A DNA stretch of 7,718 nt from an uncultured Bacilli bacterium (GTDB taxonomy: Bacteria > Bacillota_I > Bacilli_A > RF39 > UBA660), in the NCBI GenBank assembly GCA_934130265.1, contig CAKOYC010000049.1, forward strand, positions 1 to 7,718. The letters are read 5' to 3'. Below are positions 1 to 5,886 of the stretch, one piece after another (the first letter of the stretch is position 1; every line of letters starts with the position of its first letter). The notes under the pieces are model-generated. The model saw only the letters and a list, made by a program, of their open reading frames with translations, was not told where the DNA came from and searched no databases. A program made the position numbers and the translations under genes.

Positions 1-92
1 TGCTTAGTACACTGGTATTATCGAACGAGAACCGACTGTTCGCTTTTGTACGAAAGGAAGCCCCCACCTCTTTAGGCAGGGGAGGATGTCAC
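1..92 (+). mobile_element. Right end of an IS200/IS605-family element (TnpB type), partial
   Basis: This is the right end of an IS605-type element; the rest lies outside the window. Seen: a run of GAAG followed by an imperfect terminal hairpin, CCCCCACCT (61-69), loop CTTT, AGGCAGGGG (74-82), with two adjacent mismatches, then GGATGTCAC. An upstream CGAAC (24-28) can pair with GTTCG further on. This arrangement matches, from memory, the 3' end of TnpB elements of Firmicutes, where the same DNA encodes the scaffold of the TnpB guide RNA (omegaRNA/reRNA). Frame 3 is open from the window start to a TGA at 96-98 and may be the end of a TnpB reading frame overlapping the RNA. The boundary at TCAC (89-92) is inferred from family habit. 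Such elements insert without duplicating the target, so no flanking repeat is expected. Confidence 0.8.
61..82 (+). repeat. IS right-end terminal hairpin / omegaRNA 3' stem
   Basis: Imperfect inverted repeat CCCCCACCT / AGGCAGGGG around a CTTT loop. Seven of nine pairs form; C65-A78 and A66-C77 do not. In IS200/IS605 elements the right-end hairpin is the structure recognised by the Y1 transposase TnpA and also ends the guide-RNA scaffold. The two mismatches suggest that this copy may have decayed, though single-strand hairpins of this family often tolerate bulges. Confidence 0.75.
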
Positions 93-756
93 TGCTGAAG
101 TTAAAGTAACTGATAGTTCCTTTACTTTACTAGATAATAAAAGACATGGTATTGGTTATCATGAAGCTTATGCTGGTAAGTTTATAGTAGATGGTTATAC
201 TATTGGTAAAATAGCTACTACTGATAACGTAATTCAAAAAGAAATAGAAGGATTTATTTTATCTCTTGGAACAGCTGGCATTTTAAATGTAGGATTTAGT
301 AAGACATTACAAGATAACTTATTAAAAGCAGGACTTTATTCTAGATTTACCCAAGATGTTACTATCTATGGTAATAATATGAATCTTGCTGAAAAACTAC
401 TTGCTGTAGCAACTCGTGATGGTTATGTATTCAAGGGTTGGTATATAGCAAGTGATAGTGAACTTGCTAAGAAGTATGCATTGGAAGGTAACTTTGAAGA
501 GTTATATAAACTATTAAATACTAAGTTTGATGAGACAACTAAATTAATGATTGATGGTAAACCAGTTAGTGAATTAACAGTTTATGCTAAATGGGACATT
601 GAAGAAAAAGGTATGACAAGAGTAGATGATATTACTCTCCCTAATACTTTAGTAGATTCTAATAATAATATTGAACTATTAATTGCTTCTTTAATTACTA
701 TTGTAAGTTTAGTTAGTGTATCTAAATTAATAGTTGTAAGAAATAGTAAAATCTAG
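93..756 (+). pseudogene. 3' remnant of a surface protein gene with an InlB-type (Listeria-Bacteroides) repeat, cut by the IS
   Basis: Frame 1 is open from just inside the IS end to TAG at 754-756, about 220 codons, but the first ATG is only at 379, without a ribosome site, in the middle of continuous coding sequence. The protein therefore began upstream and was severed by the IS insertion. Visible parts: a stretch of unknown fold, then an InlB B-repeat/Flg_new-type unit that starts GYVFKGWY and ends LTVYAKWD (about nt 421-597) with a long helical insert between its strands. The end has LPNTL, an Asn-rich linker, a hydrophobic segment of about 20 residues and a short end, VVRNSKI. This resembles a wall-sorting signal, but the motif has Leu where Gly is usual, so it may instead be a plain membrane anchor. 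A translated ATG-379 fragment would lack a signal peptide and is probably non-functional. Confidence 0.7.
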
Positions 757-781
757 GAATTTTAAGTTTCTAGATTTTTTT
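748..781 (+). terminator. Rho-independent terminator of the truncated surface gene
   Basis: A 12-bp stem, AAAATCTAGGAA with TTTCTAGATTTT (one G-T pair), around a 7-nt loop and followed by T residues. The stem contains the last codons and the TAG stop of the preceding gene. Confidence 0.8.
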
Positions 782-814
782 CTTATGAAATTTGCAAAAT
801 TCGACTAAAAAATG

Positions 815-843
815 TTGACAATTTGTTAATTTACCCTTAGTAT
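815..843 (+). promoter_or_regulatory. Sigma-A type promoter for the PPMTG surface protein
   Basis: A perfect -35 TTGACA (815-820), a 17-nt spacer and a -10 TAGTAT (838-843, four of six consensus bases). A TATAGT at 841-846 fits the -10 better but would need a 20-nt spacer. Transcription would start near 850 and give a leader of about 80 nt. The leader holds a short CGAA-GGGG-TTCG stem-loop (877-888) and the palindrome AAACGTTT (861-868). Confidence 0.7.
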
Positions 844-919
844 AGTGAGCTAAATCAAGGAAACGTTTAATTTCTTCGAAGGGGTTCGGTAATTATATCT
901 TATTCTCTTGATAAAATGT

Positions 920-926
920 GGAGGAG
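920..926 (+). promoter_or_regulatory. Ribosome binding site deciding the start at 933
   Basis: GGAGGAG lies 6 nt before ATG 933. The alternative in-frame GTG at 918 overlaps this site and has none of its own, so ATG 933 is chosen. The resulting protein starts directly with a classic signal peptide. Confidence 0.9.
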
Positions 927-932
927 AAAAAA

Positions 933-2618
933 ATGAAAAAAACAGTAAGAAGTATTCTATTTGTAGTTGTACTACTATTAGGATTTGTATTCTTTACTAC
1001 TGATGTTTCTGCTCTTGAAACGTCAAAGTGGGATACAGATTCTATTCCTAAGTTAACTACTAGTGAGGGACTAGAAGTAACTTATGATTTATCAAAATTA
1101 ACTGTAGATGCTATGTGGCAAGAAGTATATGGTGAGATTACTGTCAACGTAACTATACCAGCTAATTATGATAATGATGAGATTGTCATTGCACCAGAAG
1201 TGTTTGAACAAATCTCAAATAAAATTTATGAGGAATTTAAAAAATATGGAGCTGAACAAGGTTTAGATGAAGATTATTTTCAGTTTCGTAATCCATTCCA
1301 AGCTGGGGATAAGTTTAGAGTTAGAATGGTGATTAATAACTTATCTGATTATGATTATTATTATGAAGAGACATCTTTTGAGATATTTCCAACAGAACCA
1401 TTAGTATATAAAGAAAAGGAAACAACAACAACTAATACTACTAATGATAAATTCTTCAATCAAATAACATTACCAGAAGGATTTACTTTTAGACGTACTT
1501 ATAATACGGCATTACAAGCTTTAATACCTAATTCAAGCGGTAGAAATATGACTGATGATGTAGTAGGGGCTGCTTTAACTGCTAAAGGATATAATGGTAT
1601 AGCTGATTATGCTAAATATTTATTAGACTTTTATAATAGTAAATATAAGACAAACTATACAAGACTTGATCAATTCAATAAAGGAATAATTAGGGAAATG
1701 TTATCTGATGTAGATCCTTTCTATGTACTTAATGATGCTTATAAAAAAGCACTAGGAATAACTTGGTTACCAGCTAATCAAAAAAGAGCAAAGGAAGAAG
1801 TAGATAGTGTTTTACAAGCTAAAGGTTATAATAGTCCGCTAGATTTTTTCTTAGCATATTATAATATCTCAAGTATTACAGAATTAACTGATGAGATGAT
1901 TAATGATTTATATCAATCAATGGGTAATGAATCTGGAGAATTTTCTATTGAAACTAATGAAACAGTTTTATTACTAGCTTACAATTATTTCTATAATGAA
2001 GGATTATCTTTCTATTTTGATCAAAAAAATGAAAATGGTGAATATACCGATAATAAAGATGCAGCTAATGGTGCTAGTGATAATACTGGAAGTGATTATT
2101 CAGTAGGTAGCTATATGCGTGATAAAACTAAAGGTGATAGTGATATTATAGAAAGAGCAGGTACTCTTAATTCTAAGGGTGAAGGTTATACTATTTCTGG
2201 AGTATTAAAAAATATAGGTAGATATACACCTAACTCTTACCTTGGTTTTAACTTTATGACTGATATGCAACTTAAGTATAAAGCTAAATATGGTAAATTA
2301 ATTGTTAAATATGTAGATGCTGATGGTAATACATTATTACCAAGTAGTGAATTTACTAAAATGGTAGGAAAAGATTATTTAACAGATTATAAAGATATTG
2401 ATGGATACTATTTAGTAGAAATCAAAGGTGATGAAACTGGTAAATATATTGATGGAACTATTGAAGTAATTTATGTTTATGATAGAATCGAAATTGGAGA
2501 AATAGTACCACCTATGACAGGAGTTAATAATACTAATAGTGATTTATTCTTTGTAATATTATCAACTGTTGGTGCTATATCTTTAGGAATAGGTCTTAAA
2601 AAGAAATATAATATCTAA
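933..2618 (+). CDS. Secreted, sortase-anchored surface protein with MucBP domain and PPMTG sorting signal
   Basis: A 561-aa exported protein, probably attached to the cell wall. Residues 1-27 are a signal peptide: basic MKK, a long hydrophobic core and VSA before the predicted cut. Residues about 28-155 look beta-rich and are not recognised. A Thr-rich linker follows (162-170). Residues 209-257 and 289-331 are two related helical units sharing AKGYN and a following YxN pattern. Residues about 454-518 match the MucBP (mucin-binding protein) domain: GKLIVKYVDADGNTL early and an IEVIYVYDR ending. The C-terminus is a sorting signal: VPPMTG (525-530), hydrophobic 538-554, then KKKYNI. PPxTG motifs are substrates of class B sortases in Clostridioides difficile, and a class B-like sortase follows immediately, so the two are likely enzyme and substrate. 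A role in mucus or host-surface binding is inference. It has its own promoter and is followed by a hairpin before the sortase gene. Confidence 0.88.
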   Translation: MKKTVRSILFVVVLLLGFVFFTTDVSALETSKWDTDSIPKLTTSEGLEVTYDLSKLTVDAMWQEVYGEITVNVTIPANYDNDEIVIAPEVFEQISNKIYEEFKKYGAEQGLDEDYFQFRNPFQAGDKFRVRMVINNLSDYDYYYEETSFEIFPTEPLVYKEKETTTTNTTNDKFFNQITLPEGFTFRRTYNTALQALIPNSSGRNMTDDVVGAALTAKGYNGIADYAKYLLDFYNSKYKTNYTRLDQFNKGIIREMLSDVDPFYVLNDAYKKALGITWLPANQKRAKEEVDSVLQAKGYNSPLDFFLAYYNISSITELTDEMINDLYQSMGNESGEFSIETNETVLLLAYNYFYNEGLSFYFDQKNENGEYTDNKDAANGASDNTGSDYSVGSYMRDKTKGDSDIIERAGTLNSKGEGYTISGVLKNIGRYTPNSYLGFNFMTDMQLKYKAKYGKLIVKYVDADGNTLLPSSEFTKMVGKDYLTDYKDIDGYYLVEIKGDETGKYIDGTIEVIYVYDRIEIGEIVPPMTGVNNTNSDLFFVILSTVGAISLGIGLKKKYNI

Positions 2619-2621
2619 GAT

Positions 2622-2645
2622 AAAAGAATCCTTTTGGATTCTTTT
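2622..2645 (+). terminator. Intercistronic hairpin, terminator or attenuator between substrate and sortase
   Basis: A perfect 10-bp stem AAAAGAATCC / GGATTCTTTT with a TTTT loop, directly after the TAA at 2616-2618. The 3' arm is U-rich but no long U-tract follows, and I see no convincing promoter before the sortase. It more likely attenuates read-through or protects the upstream mRNA end than fully separates the genes. Confidence 0.65.
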
Positions 2646-2668
2646 GGAGTATAAAAAGGGTGATATAA

Positions 2669-3445
2669 ATGAAAAAAAGAACAAGAATAATTTATATTGT
2701 GCTAATATCTTTAATGATTATAGTAAACTTTATTTGGTATTTTAACTTTAGCAGTACTGCCTTAAATAAGAAAGATGAAAAAGCTAAAGAAGAAATTACT
2801 AATACTTATAAAGATGTAACTACTTTAAAAGAAGAGGAAAATGCTAAAGTAGAAGAAGATACTTTTTATGAAAAGAATATAATTAAAAGATACCAAAATA
2901 GATTTTCTAATAAAGACATAATAGGAGAGTTATCTATTAGTTATACTAGTCTAAGAGTTCCAATTGTAAAAGGAAATGATAACAGTTATTATTTAAATCA
3001 TTTAATTAATAAAAAAGCTAATACCCTTGGTAGTGTCTTTATGGATTATCGTAATAATACAAGTGATAGAAAAGTAATTATTTATGGACATAACTCTAAT
3101 AATGTTTATACAGAATTTAATGTTTTAGAAAAATATCTAAATAGTAGTTATTGTTCTAATCATTCAACTATTACTTTTAAAGATATTGATAATACTTATT
3201 ACTATCAAATATTTTCTATTTATAAAACAGATAAAGACTATCAACATGTTAATTTAAATTTTACAGATGAAACGTATAGAAAGCATCTAGAATGGTTAAA
3301 AAATAAGTCGTTATATGATACTAATGTCAGTATAGATGGAAATGACCAAATAATAGTTTTACAAACTTGTGATGTTACAAATGAGGGAGAATATATAATT
3401 GTAGTAGGTAAAAAGATAAAAACTATAAGTAATGAGTCCAGTTAA
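2669..3445 (+). CDS. Class B-like sortase, lacking the usual catalytic arginine
   Basis: A membrane-anchored cysteine transpeptidase that should cut the sorting signal of surface proteins and join them to the peptidoglycan precursor. Its 258 residues begin with an N-terminal anchor (about 7-27), then a charged extracytoplasmic helical stretch (34-80), then the sortase barrel. Class B-like marks are the sequence NTLGSVFMDYRN (118-129), the catalytic His in YGHN (His141) and the catalytic Cys in LQTC (Cys234). In known sortases an Arg follows the Cys by roughly 8-10 residues, just before the last strand. Here that region reads NEGEYIIVVGK and no Arg occurs after Cys234. RBS AAGGGTGA (2656-2663) sits 5 nt before ATG. 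The PPMTG protein just upstream is the obvious substrate. The family call is firm; retained activity is not. Confidence 0.9.
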   Translation: MKKRTRIIYIVLISLMIIVNFIWYFNFSSTALNKKDEKAKEEITNTYKDVTTLKEEENAKVEEDTFYEKNIIKRYQNRFSNKDIIGELSISYTSLRVPIVKGNDNSYYLNHLINKKANTLGSVFMDYRNNTSDRKVIIYGHNSNNVYTEFNVLEKYLNSSYCSNHSTITFKDIDNTYYYQIFSIYKTDKDYQHVNLNFTDETYRKHLEWLKNKSLYDTNVSIDGNDQIIVLQTCDVTNEGEYIIVVGKKIKTISNESS

Positions 3446-3462
3446 TCTGGATTTTTTCTTTT
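3435..3462 (+). terminator. Rho-independent terminator of the sortase gene
   Basis: A 7-bp stem AGTCCAG / CTGGATT (one G-T pair) around a TTAAT loop that contains the sortase stop codon, followed by a T-rich tract. Confidence 0.75.
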
Positions 3463-3476
3463 CATAATATTATAAT
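3448..3476 (+). promoter_or_regulatory. Possible promoter of the G5/DGSC-repeat protein
   Basis: A perfect -10 TATAAT (3471-3476) with a weak TGGATT (3448-3453) 17 nt upstream. Transcription would start just ahead of the ribosome site, giving a very short leader. The -35 overlaps the terminator stem, so this call is tentative. Confidence 0.35.
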
Positions 3477-3482
3477 ATATTT

Positions 3483-3489
3483 AGGTGAG
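3483..3489 (+). promoter_or_regulatory. Ribosome binding site deciding the start at 3494
   Basis: AGGTGAG lies 4 nt before ATG 3494. The in-frame GTG at 3485 lies inside this site, so ATG 3494 is the better start and gives a clean signal peptide. Confidence 0.85.
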
Positions 3490-3493
3490 AAAA

Positions 3494-4168
3494 ATGAGAA
3501 GGTTAGTTTTATTATTAAGTTGTTTTATTATTATGTTTAGCTATACTGATGTTTATGCTAATATTATGTGTAGGGATGGTACAGTTAGTAAAACTTGTAC
3601 TGATTGTCATAGTGGATGCTGTTCTCGTCATGGTGGTTGTGCATCAGAAAGCAGTTATTCTAGTAGTAATAGTTCTAGTAGAAACAATTCTTATATTAGA
3701 TCTTATGTATATGGATGCACTAATATCAATGCTATTAACTATAATAGTAGTGCTAATAAAGATGATGGTAGTTGTATATTAAAAGTTTATGGTTGTACAG
3801 ATGTAAATGCAGTTAATTATGATAATAATGCTAATACTGATGATGGCAGTTGCATTGCTAAAGTATTAGGCTGTATGGATGAAAAAGCTGATAACTATGA
3901 TAAGAAGGCAAATGTAAGTGATGGTAAATGCTTATACACAACTACTAAGATAGTGACTAAAAAAATTAAGTATAAAACAAAATATAAGTTTAGTTTATTT
4001 AAAACTGGAAAAGTATATAAAAAGGGAAAGAATGGTAAAAAAGAAATAGCTTATAAAATTACTAAGAATGAAAAAAATGAAATAGTTTCAAAGAAAAAAA
4101 CTAGTGAAAAAATACTAGTAAAAAAAGTAGATAAAATAATTTATACTAATAGATTGGGAAAAAAATAA
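3494..4168 (+). CDS. Secreted Cys-rich protein with three DGSC repeats and a C-terminal G5 domain
   Basis: A 224-aa exported protein of unknown role. Residues 1-22 are a signal peptide ending VYA. Residues 26-49 form a cysteine-dense module with six Cys and a CCSRHGG motif, reminiscent of small exported DUF3761-like modules (weak, from memory). A Ser/Asn linker follows. Residues 73-148 hold three 26-residue repeats of the pattern GC-x4-A-x-NY-x4-AN-x2-DG-x-C (Cys pairs 75/94, 101/120, 127/146), known from memory mainly in secreted Bacteroidetes proteins. Residues about 150-219 match a G5 domain: repeated K-x-K strands, a GKNGKKEIAYKIT centre and a VKKVDKIIY end. G5 domains bind cell-wall or glycan ligands. 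This one is very rich in Lys. The mature protein has 12 Cys, fitting disulfides outside the cell. It has no sorting signal or C-terminal anchor, so it is either released or held by charge or by the G5 domain. Confidence 0.82.
   Translation: MRRLVLLLSCFIIMFSYTDVYANIMCRDGTVSKTCTDCHSGCCSRHGGCASESSYSSSNSSSRNNSYIRSYVYGCTNINAINYNSSANKDDGSCILKVYGCTDVNAVNYDNNANTDDGSCIAKVLGCMDEKADNYDKKANVSDGKCLYTTTKIVTKKIKYKTKYKFSLFKTGKVYKKGKNGKKEIAYKITKNEKNEIVSKKKTSEKILVKKVDKIIYTNRLGKK
3710..3943 (+). repeat. Three tandem 78-bp coding repeats (DGSC units)
   Basis: Three head-to-tail units with an exact 78-bp (26-codon) period. Units 1 and 2 are closest, and unit 3 has diverged (GCMDEKADNYD, DGKC). The equal spacing of all Cys pairs shows that the units arose by duplication with the frame preserved. 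Confidence 0.85.
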
Positions 4169-4175
4169 TTTATGT

Positions 4176-4201
4176 GAGAGAAATATTTTCCTCTTTTTTT
4201 T
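4176..4201 (+). terminator. Terminator between convergent genes
   Basis: An imperfect stem GAGAGAAA / TTTTCCTC (one mismatch, one G-T) followed by eight T residues. The last T residues of this tract also form the stop codon of the convergent - strand gene. Confidence 0.6.
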
Positions 4202-4505
4202 AATTAATTCCTTTAGAAATATTAATGATTTCATCTAGACTATCATCAGTGGCCATTATATTTTTATGTTCTTCATGACACTTTTCACATCGATAGACAA
4301 TCTTATAAGTATCCTTAAATTTTTCAATACCGATTGGTTTTAAAATACCTTTACAAGGATTAGCTCTATCACCAGGCATAATATCTATATGAATGGAATA
4401 AAGACAGTGTGGACAATGATCTCTTGTTGTATATCCTAAAGGATCAACTTCTTTACCACAATTAATACAAGTAAATGCCTCATCTTTTTTAACAAACTGT
4501 TTCAT
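4200..4505 (-). CDS. RNHCP-domain zinc-ribbon protein
   Basis: A 101-aa cytosolic protein with the RNHCP domain, a small family of unknown function named for its motif, which reads RDHCP here (28-32). Metal-binding pairs are visible: CINC (13-16), CPHC (31-34), a single Cys51 and CEKC (73-76), together able to hold two zinc ions. The family-typical segments GKEVDPLG, TTRDHCPHCLYS and PGDRANPCKGI are all present, so it appears complete. RBS AGGTGGTGA precedes ATG by 5 nt. It is divergent from scpA and convergent with the G5 gene, so it stands alone as a single-gene unit. The family match is clear; a role in nucleic-acid binding is only a guess from the zinc-ribbon form. Confidence 0.85.
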   Translation of the reverse strand: MKQFVKKDEAFTCINCGKEVDPLGYTTRDHCPHCLYSIHIDIMPGDRANPCKGILKPIGIEKFKDTYKIVYRCEKCHEEHKNIMATDDSLDEIINISKGIN

Positions 4506-4520
4506 AAAATCACCACCTAA

Positions 4521-4529
4521 AGTATAACA
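4521..4529 (-). promoter_or_regulatory. Possible extended -10 for the RNHCP gene
   Basis: On the - strand this reads TGTTATACT, an extended -10 (TG-n-TATACT). No good -35 is found 17-18 nt upstream, and the start would fall at the ribosome site, giving a very short leader. Confidence 0.35.
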
Positions 4530-4534
4530 ATAAT

Positions 4535-4563
4535 TTGAAAATAATGCTATTATTTGCTATAAT
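4535..4563 (+). promoter_or_regulatory. Promoter of the scpA-scpB operon
   Basis: TTGAAA (4535-4540), a 17-nt spacer and a perfect TATAAT (4558-4563) preceded by TG-c, an extended -10. Transcription should start near 4570, only about 15 nt before the scpA ATG. Confidence 0.8.
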
Positions 4564-4584
4564 TTCAATTGAAAGGTTGATAGT

Positions 4585-5286
4585 ATGGAGTTTATAGTAG
4601 AGGGATTTGAAGGACCACTTGATTTGCTTCTTCATCTTATAAAAGAAAATAAAATGGATATCTTTGATATTGAGATAAACTTAATAACAGAACAATATCT
4701 TAAATATATCAATAATATGGAAAAAGTTAATCTAGAAATATCAGAGTATTTAGTTTTAGCTAGTGAATTAATTGAAATAAAAGCTAAGATGTTGTTACCT
4801 AAAAAGAAACAAGAGATGGAGATTGAAGAGGAAGATCCAAGAGAAGAATTAGTTAATAAGTTATTAGAGTATCAAGCTTATAAAGAGATAAGTAAAGATT
4901 TAAAAGAAAAAGAAGAGTTAAGAAGTGAAATATATACTAAAGCTCCTGAAAAATATAGTAATTATCAAGAAGAAGAAACTACTTTTGAAGGTGGTTCTGT
5001 TGATTTACTAATAGATGCTTTTAAAAAATTCTTAATTAGAAAAGAAGAGGAAAAACCACTTAATACTAAGGTTACTAAAAAAGGTATATCAGTATCTAGT
5101 AGAAGACATGAAATAAAGAATCTATTAAAAGAAAAAGGTAAAGTATCATTTTATCAAATGTTTTCTATTAGAAGTAGAGAATATATAGTAGTTACTTTTC
5201 TAGCTATTTTAGAAATGGCTAAGAATAAAGAGTTAATTATTCATCAAGAAGGAATTTATGATGAGATAATTTGTGAGGGGGTATAA
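4585..5286 (+). CDS. scpA: Segregation and condensation protein A
   Basis: The kleisin subunit of the bacterial SMC-ScpAB condensin, which bridges the SMC heads and helps organise and segregate the chromosome. The 233-aa length is close to the usual 240-260. The N-terminal SMC-neck-binding region has the family signature FEGPLDLLLHLIKENKMDIFDI (8-29), followed by ISEYLVLASELIEIKAKMLLP (52-72). The middle is an acidic linker that binds the ScpB dimer, with conserved LLEYQAYKE. The C-terminal winged helix (about 180-230) shows VSFYQMF and a TFLAILEM helix that docks on the SMC cap. The start is ATG 4585 with AAAGG 8 nt upstream. It is followed one base later by scpB, the classic order. No odd features. 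Confidence 0.97.
   Translation: MEFIVEGFEGPLDLLLHLIKENKMDIFDIEINLITEQYLKYINNMEKVNLEISEYLVLASELIEIKAKMLLPKKKQEMEIEEEDPREELVNKLLEYQAYKEISKDLKEKEELRSEIYTKAPEKYSNYQEEETTFEGGSVDLLIDAFKKFLIRKEEEKPLNTKVTKKGISVSSRRHEIKNLLKEKGKVSFYQMFSIRSREYIVVTFLAILEMAKNKELIIHQEGIYDEIICEGV
5275..5281 (+). promoter_or_regulatory. Ribosome binding site of scpB inside the end of scpA
   Basis: GAGGGGG lies in the last codons of scpA, 6 nt before ATG 5288. The in-frame GTG at 5273 has no such site, so ATG 5288 is chosen. The scpA stop TAA and this ATG are separated by one A, which suggests translational coupling. Confidence 0.85.
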
Positions 5287-5287
5287 A

Positions 5288-5854
5288 ATGGAAGCGGTAC
5301 TTGAAGGGTTATTATTTGTAGTAGGAGATGATGGATTATCCCTTGAACAAATAAAAGATATACTAGAAATAGATTTTGAAGAGATTAAAGCATTAATTGC
5401 TACTTTACAAGAAGAGTATTCTAAAGATAGTAGGGGAATAAAAATAGAATTTTTAGGTAATAAACTTAAACTTACTACTAAAAAAGAACATCATTTGTAT
5501 TATCAAAAATTACTTGAAAATAAAGAAACTCACGCACTTAGTCAAGCAGCTTTAGAAACTCTTGCTATTGTTGCTTATAATCAACCATTAACTAGAATTC
5601 AAATAGATCAATTAAGAGGTATAGCTAGTGCTCAAATGGTTAGAAAACTAGTAGCTAAGGGCTTTATCAAAGAGTCTGGTAGAAGTAGTTTACCAGGTAG
5701 GCCAATTCTTTATGAAACTACAAGTGATTTTCTAGATTACTTTGGACTTGCTAGTATTGAGGAATTACCAGATATGCGTGATTTTTTGAGTAGTGATAAA
5801 AAAGATGAAGAAGTAGATTTATATGAATCTAAATATAAAGAAGTAGATGACTAA
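5288..5854 (+). CDS. scpB: Segregation and condensation protein B
   Basis: A dimeric winged-helix partner of ScpA in the SMC condensin complex. The 188-aa length is normal for the family. The first winged helix (about 1-75) begins MEAVLEGLLFVVGDDGLS. The second (about 80-160) carries the highly conserved block AALETLAIVAYNQPLTRIQI (residues 87-106) and then GRSSLPGRPILYETT and FLDYFGLASIEELP, all diagnostic. A short acidic tail follows. It is translationally coupled to scpA. The transcript ends at the hairpin that overlaps its stop codon. Confidence 0.97.
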   Translation: MEAVLEGLLFVVGDDGLSLEQIKDILEIDFEEIKALIATLQEEYSKDSRGIKIEFLGNKLKLTTKKEHHLYYQKLLENKETHALSQAALETLAIVAYNQPLTRIQIDQLRGIASAQMVRKLVAKGFIKESGRSSLPGRPILYETTSDFLDYFGLASIEELPDMRDFLSSDKKDEEVDLYESKYKEVDD

Positions 5855-5886
5855 AAAAATGTAACAAAGGTGTGTTACATTTTTTT
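5853..5886. terminator. Bidirectional terminator shared by scpB and the convergent kinase-like gene
   Basis: A perfect 14-bp stem AAAAAAATGTAACA / TGTTACATTTTTTT with an AAGGTG loop. The A and T runs give a U-tract in both directions. The scpB TAA (5852-5854) enters its left arm, and the kinase-frame stop (5875-5877, - strand) lies in its right arm. Confidence 0.9.

Noticed and set aside
3..98. Open frame through the IS end as an independent gene
   Set aside because: It has no start in the window and overlaps the guide-RNA/hairpin region; at most it is the last codons of tnpB.
379..756. A 125-aa protein starting at ATG 379
   Set aside because: The same frame is open back to the IS junction and the ATG has no Shine-Dalgarno site, so this Met is internal to a truncated gene.
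861..868. AAACGTTT in the leader of the surface gene as a CcpA (cre) operator
   Set aside because: Only the core fits; the flanking TG and CA of the cre consensus are missing, and short AT-rich palindromes are common here.
877..888. CGAA-GGGG-TTCG stem-loop as a riboswitch or attenuator
   Set aside because: Only four pairs, with no alternative terminator hairpin in the 80-nt leader.
3549..3782. A 77-codon + strand ORF inside the DGSC-repeat gene
   Set aside because: It is an out-of-frame shadow of the 3494-4168 gene. It starts without a ribosome site, and its sequence is a hydrophobic string produced by reading the repeat codons one base off.
3710..3943. Direct repeats as a CRISPR array
   Set aside because: Units are coding with a 26-codon period, similarity extends through the whole unit and there are no unique spacers.
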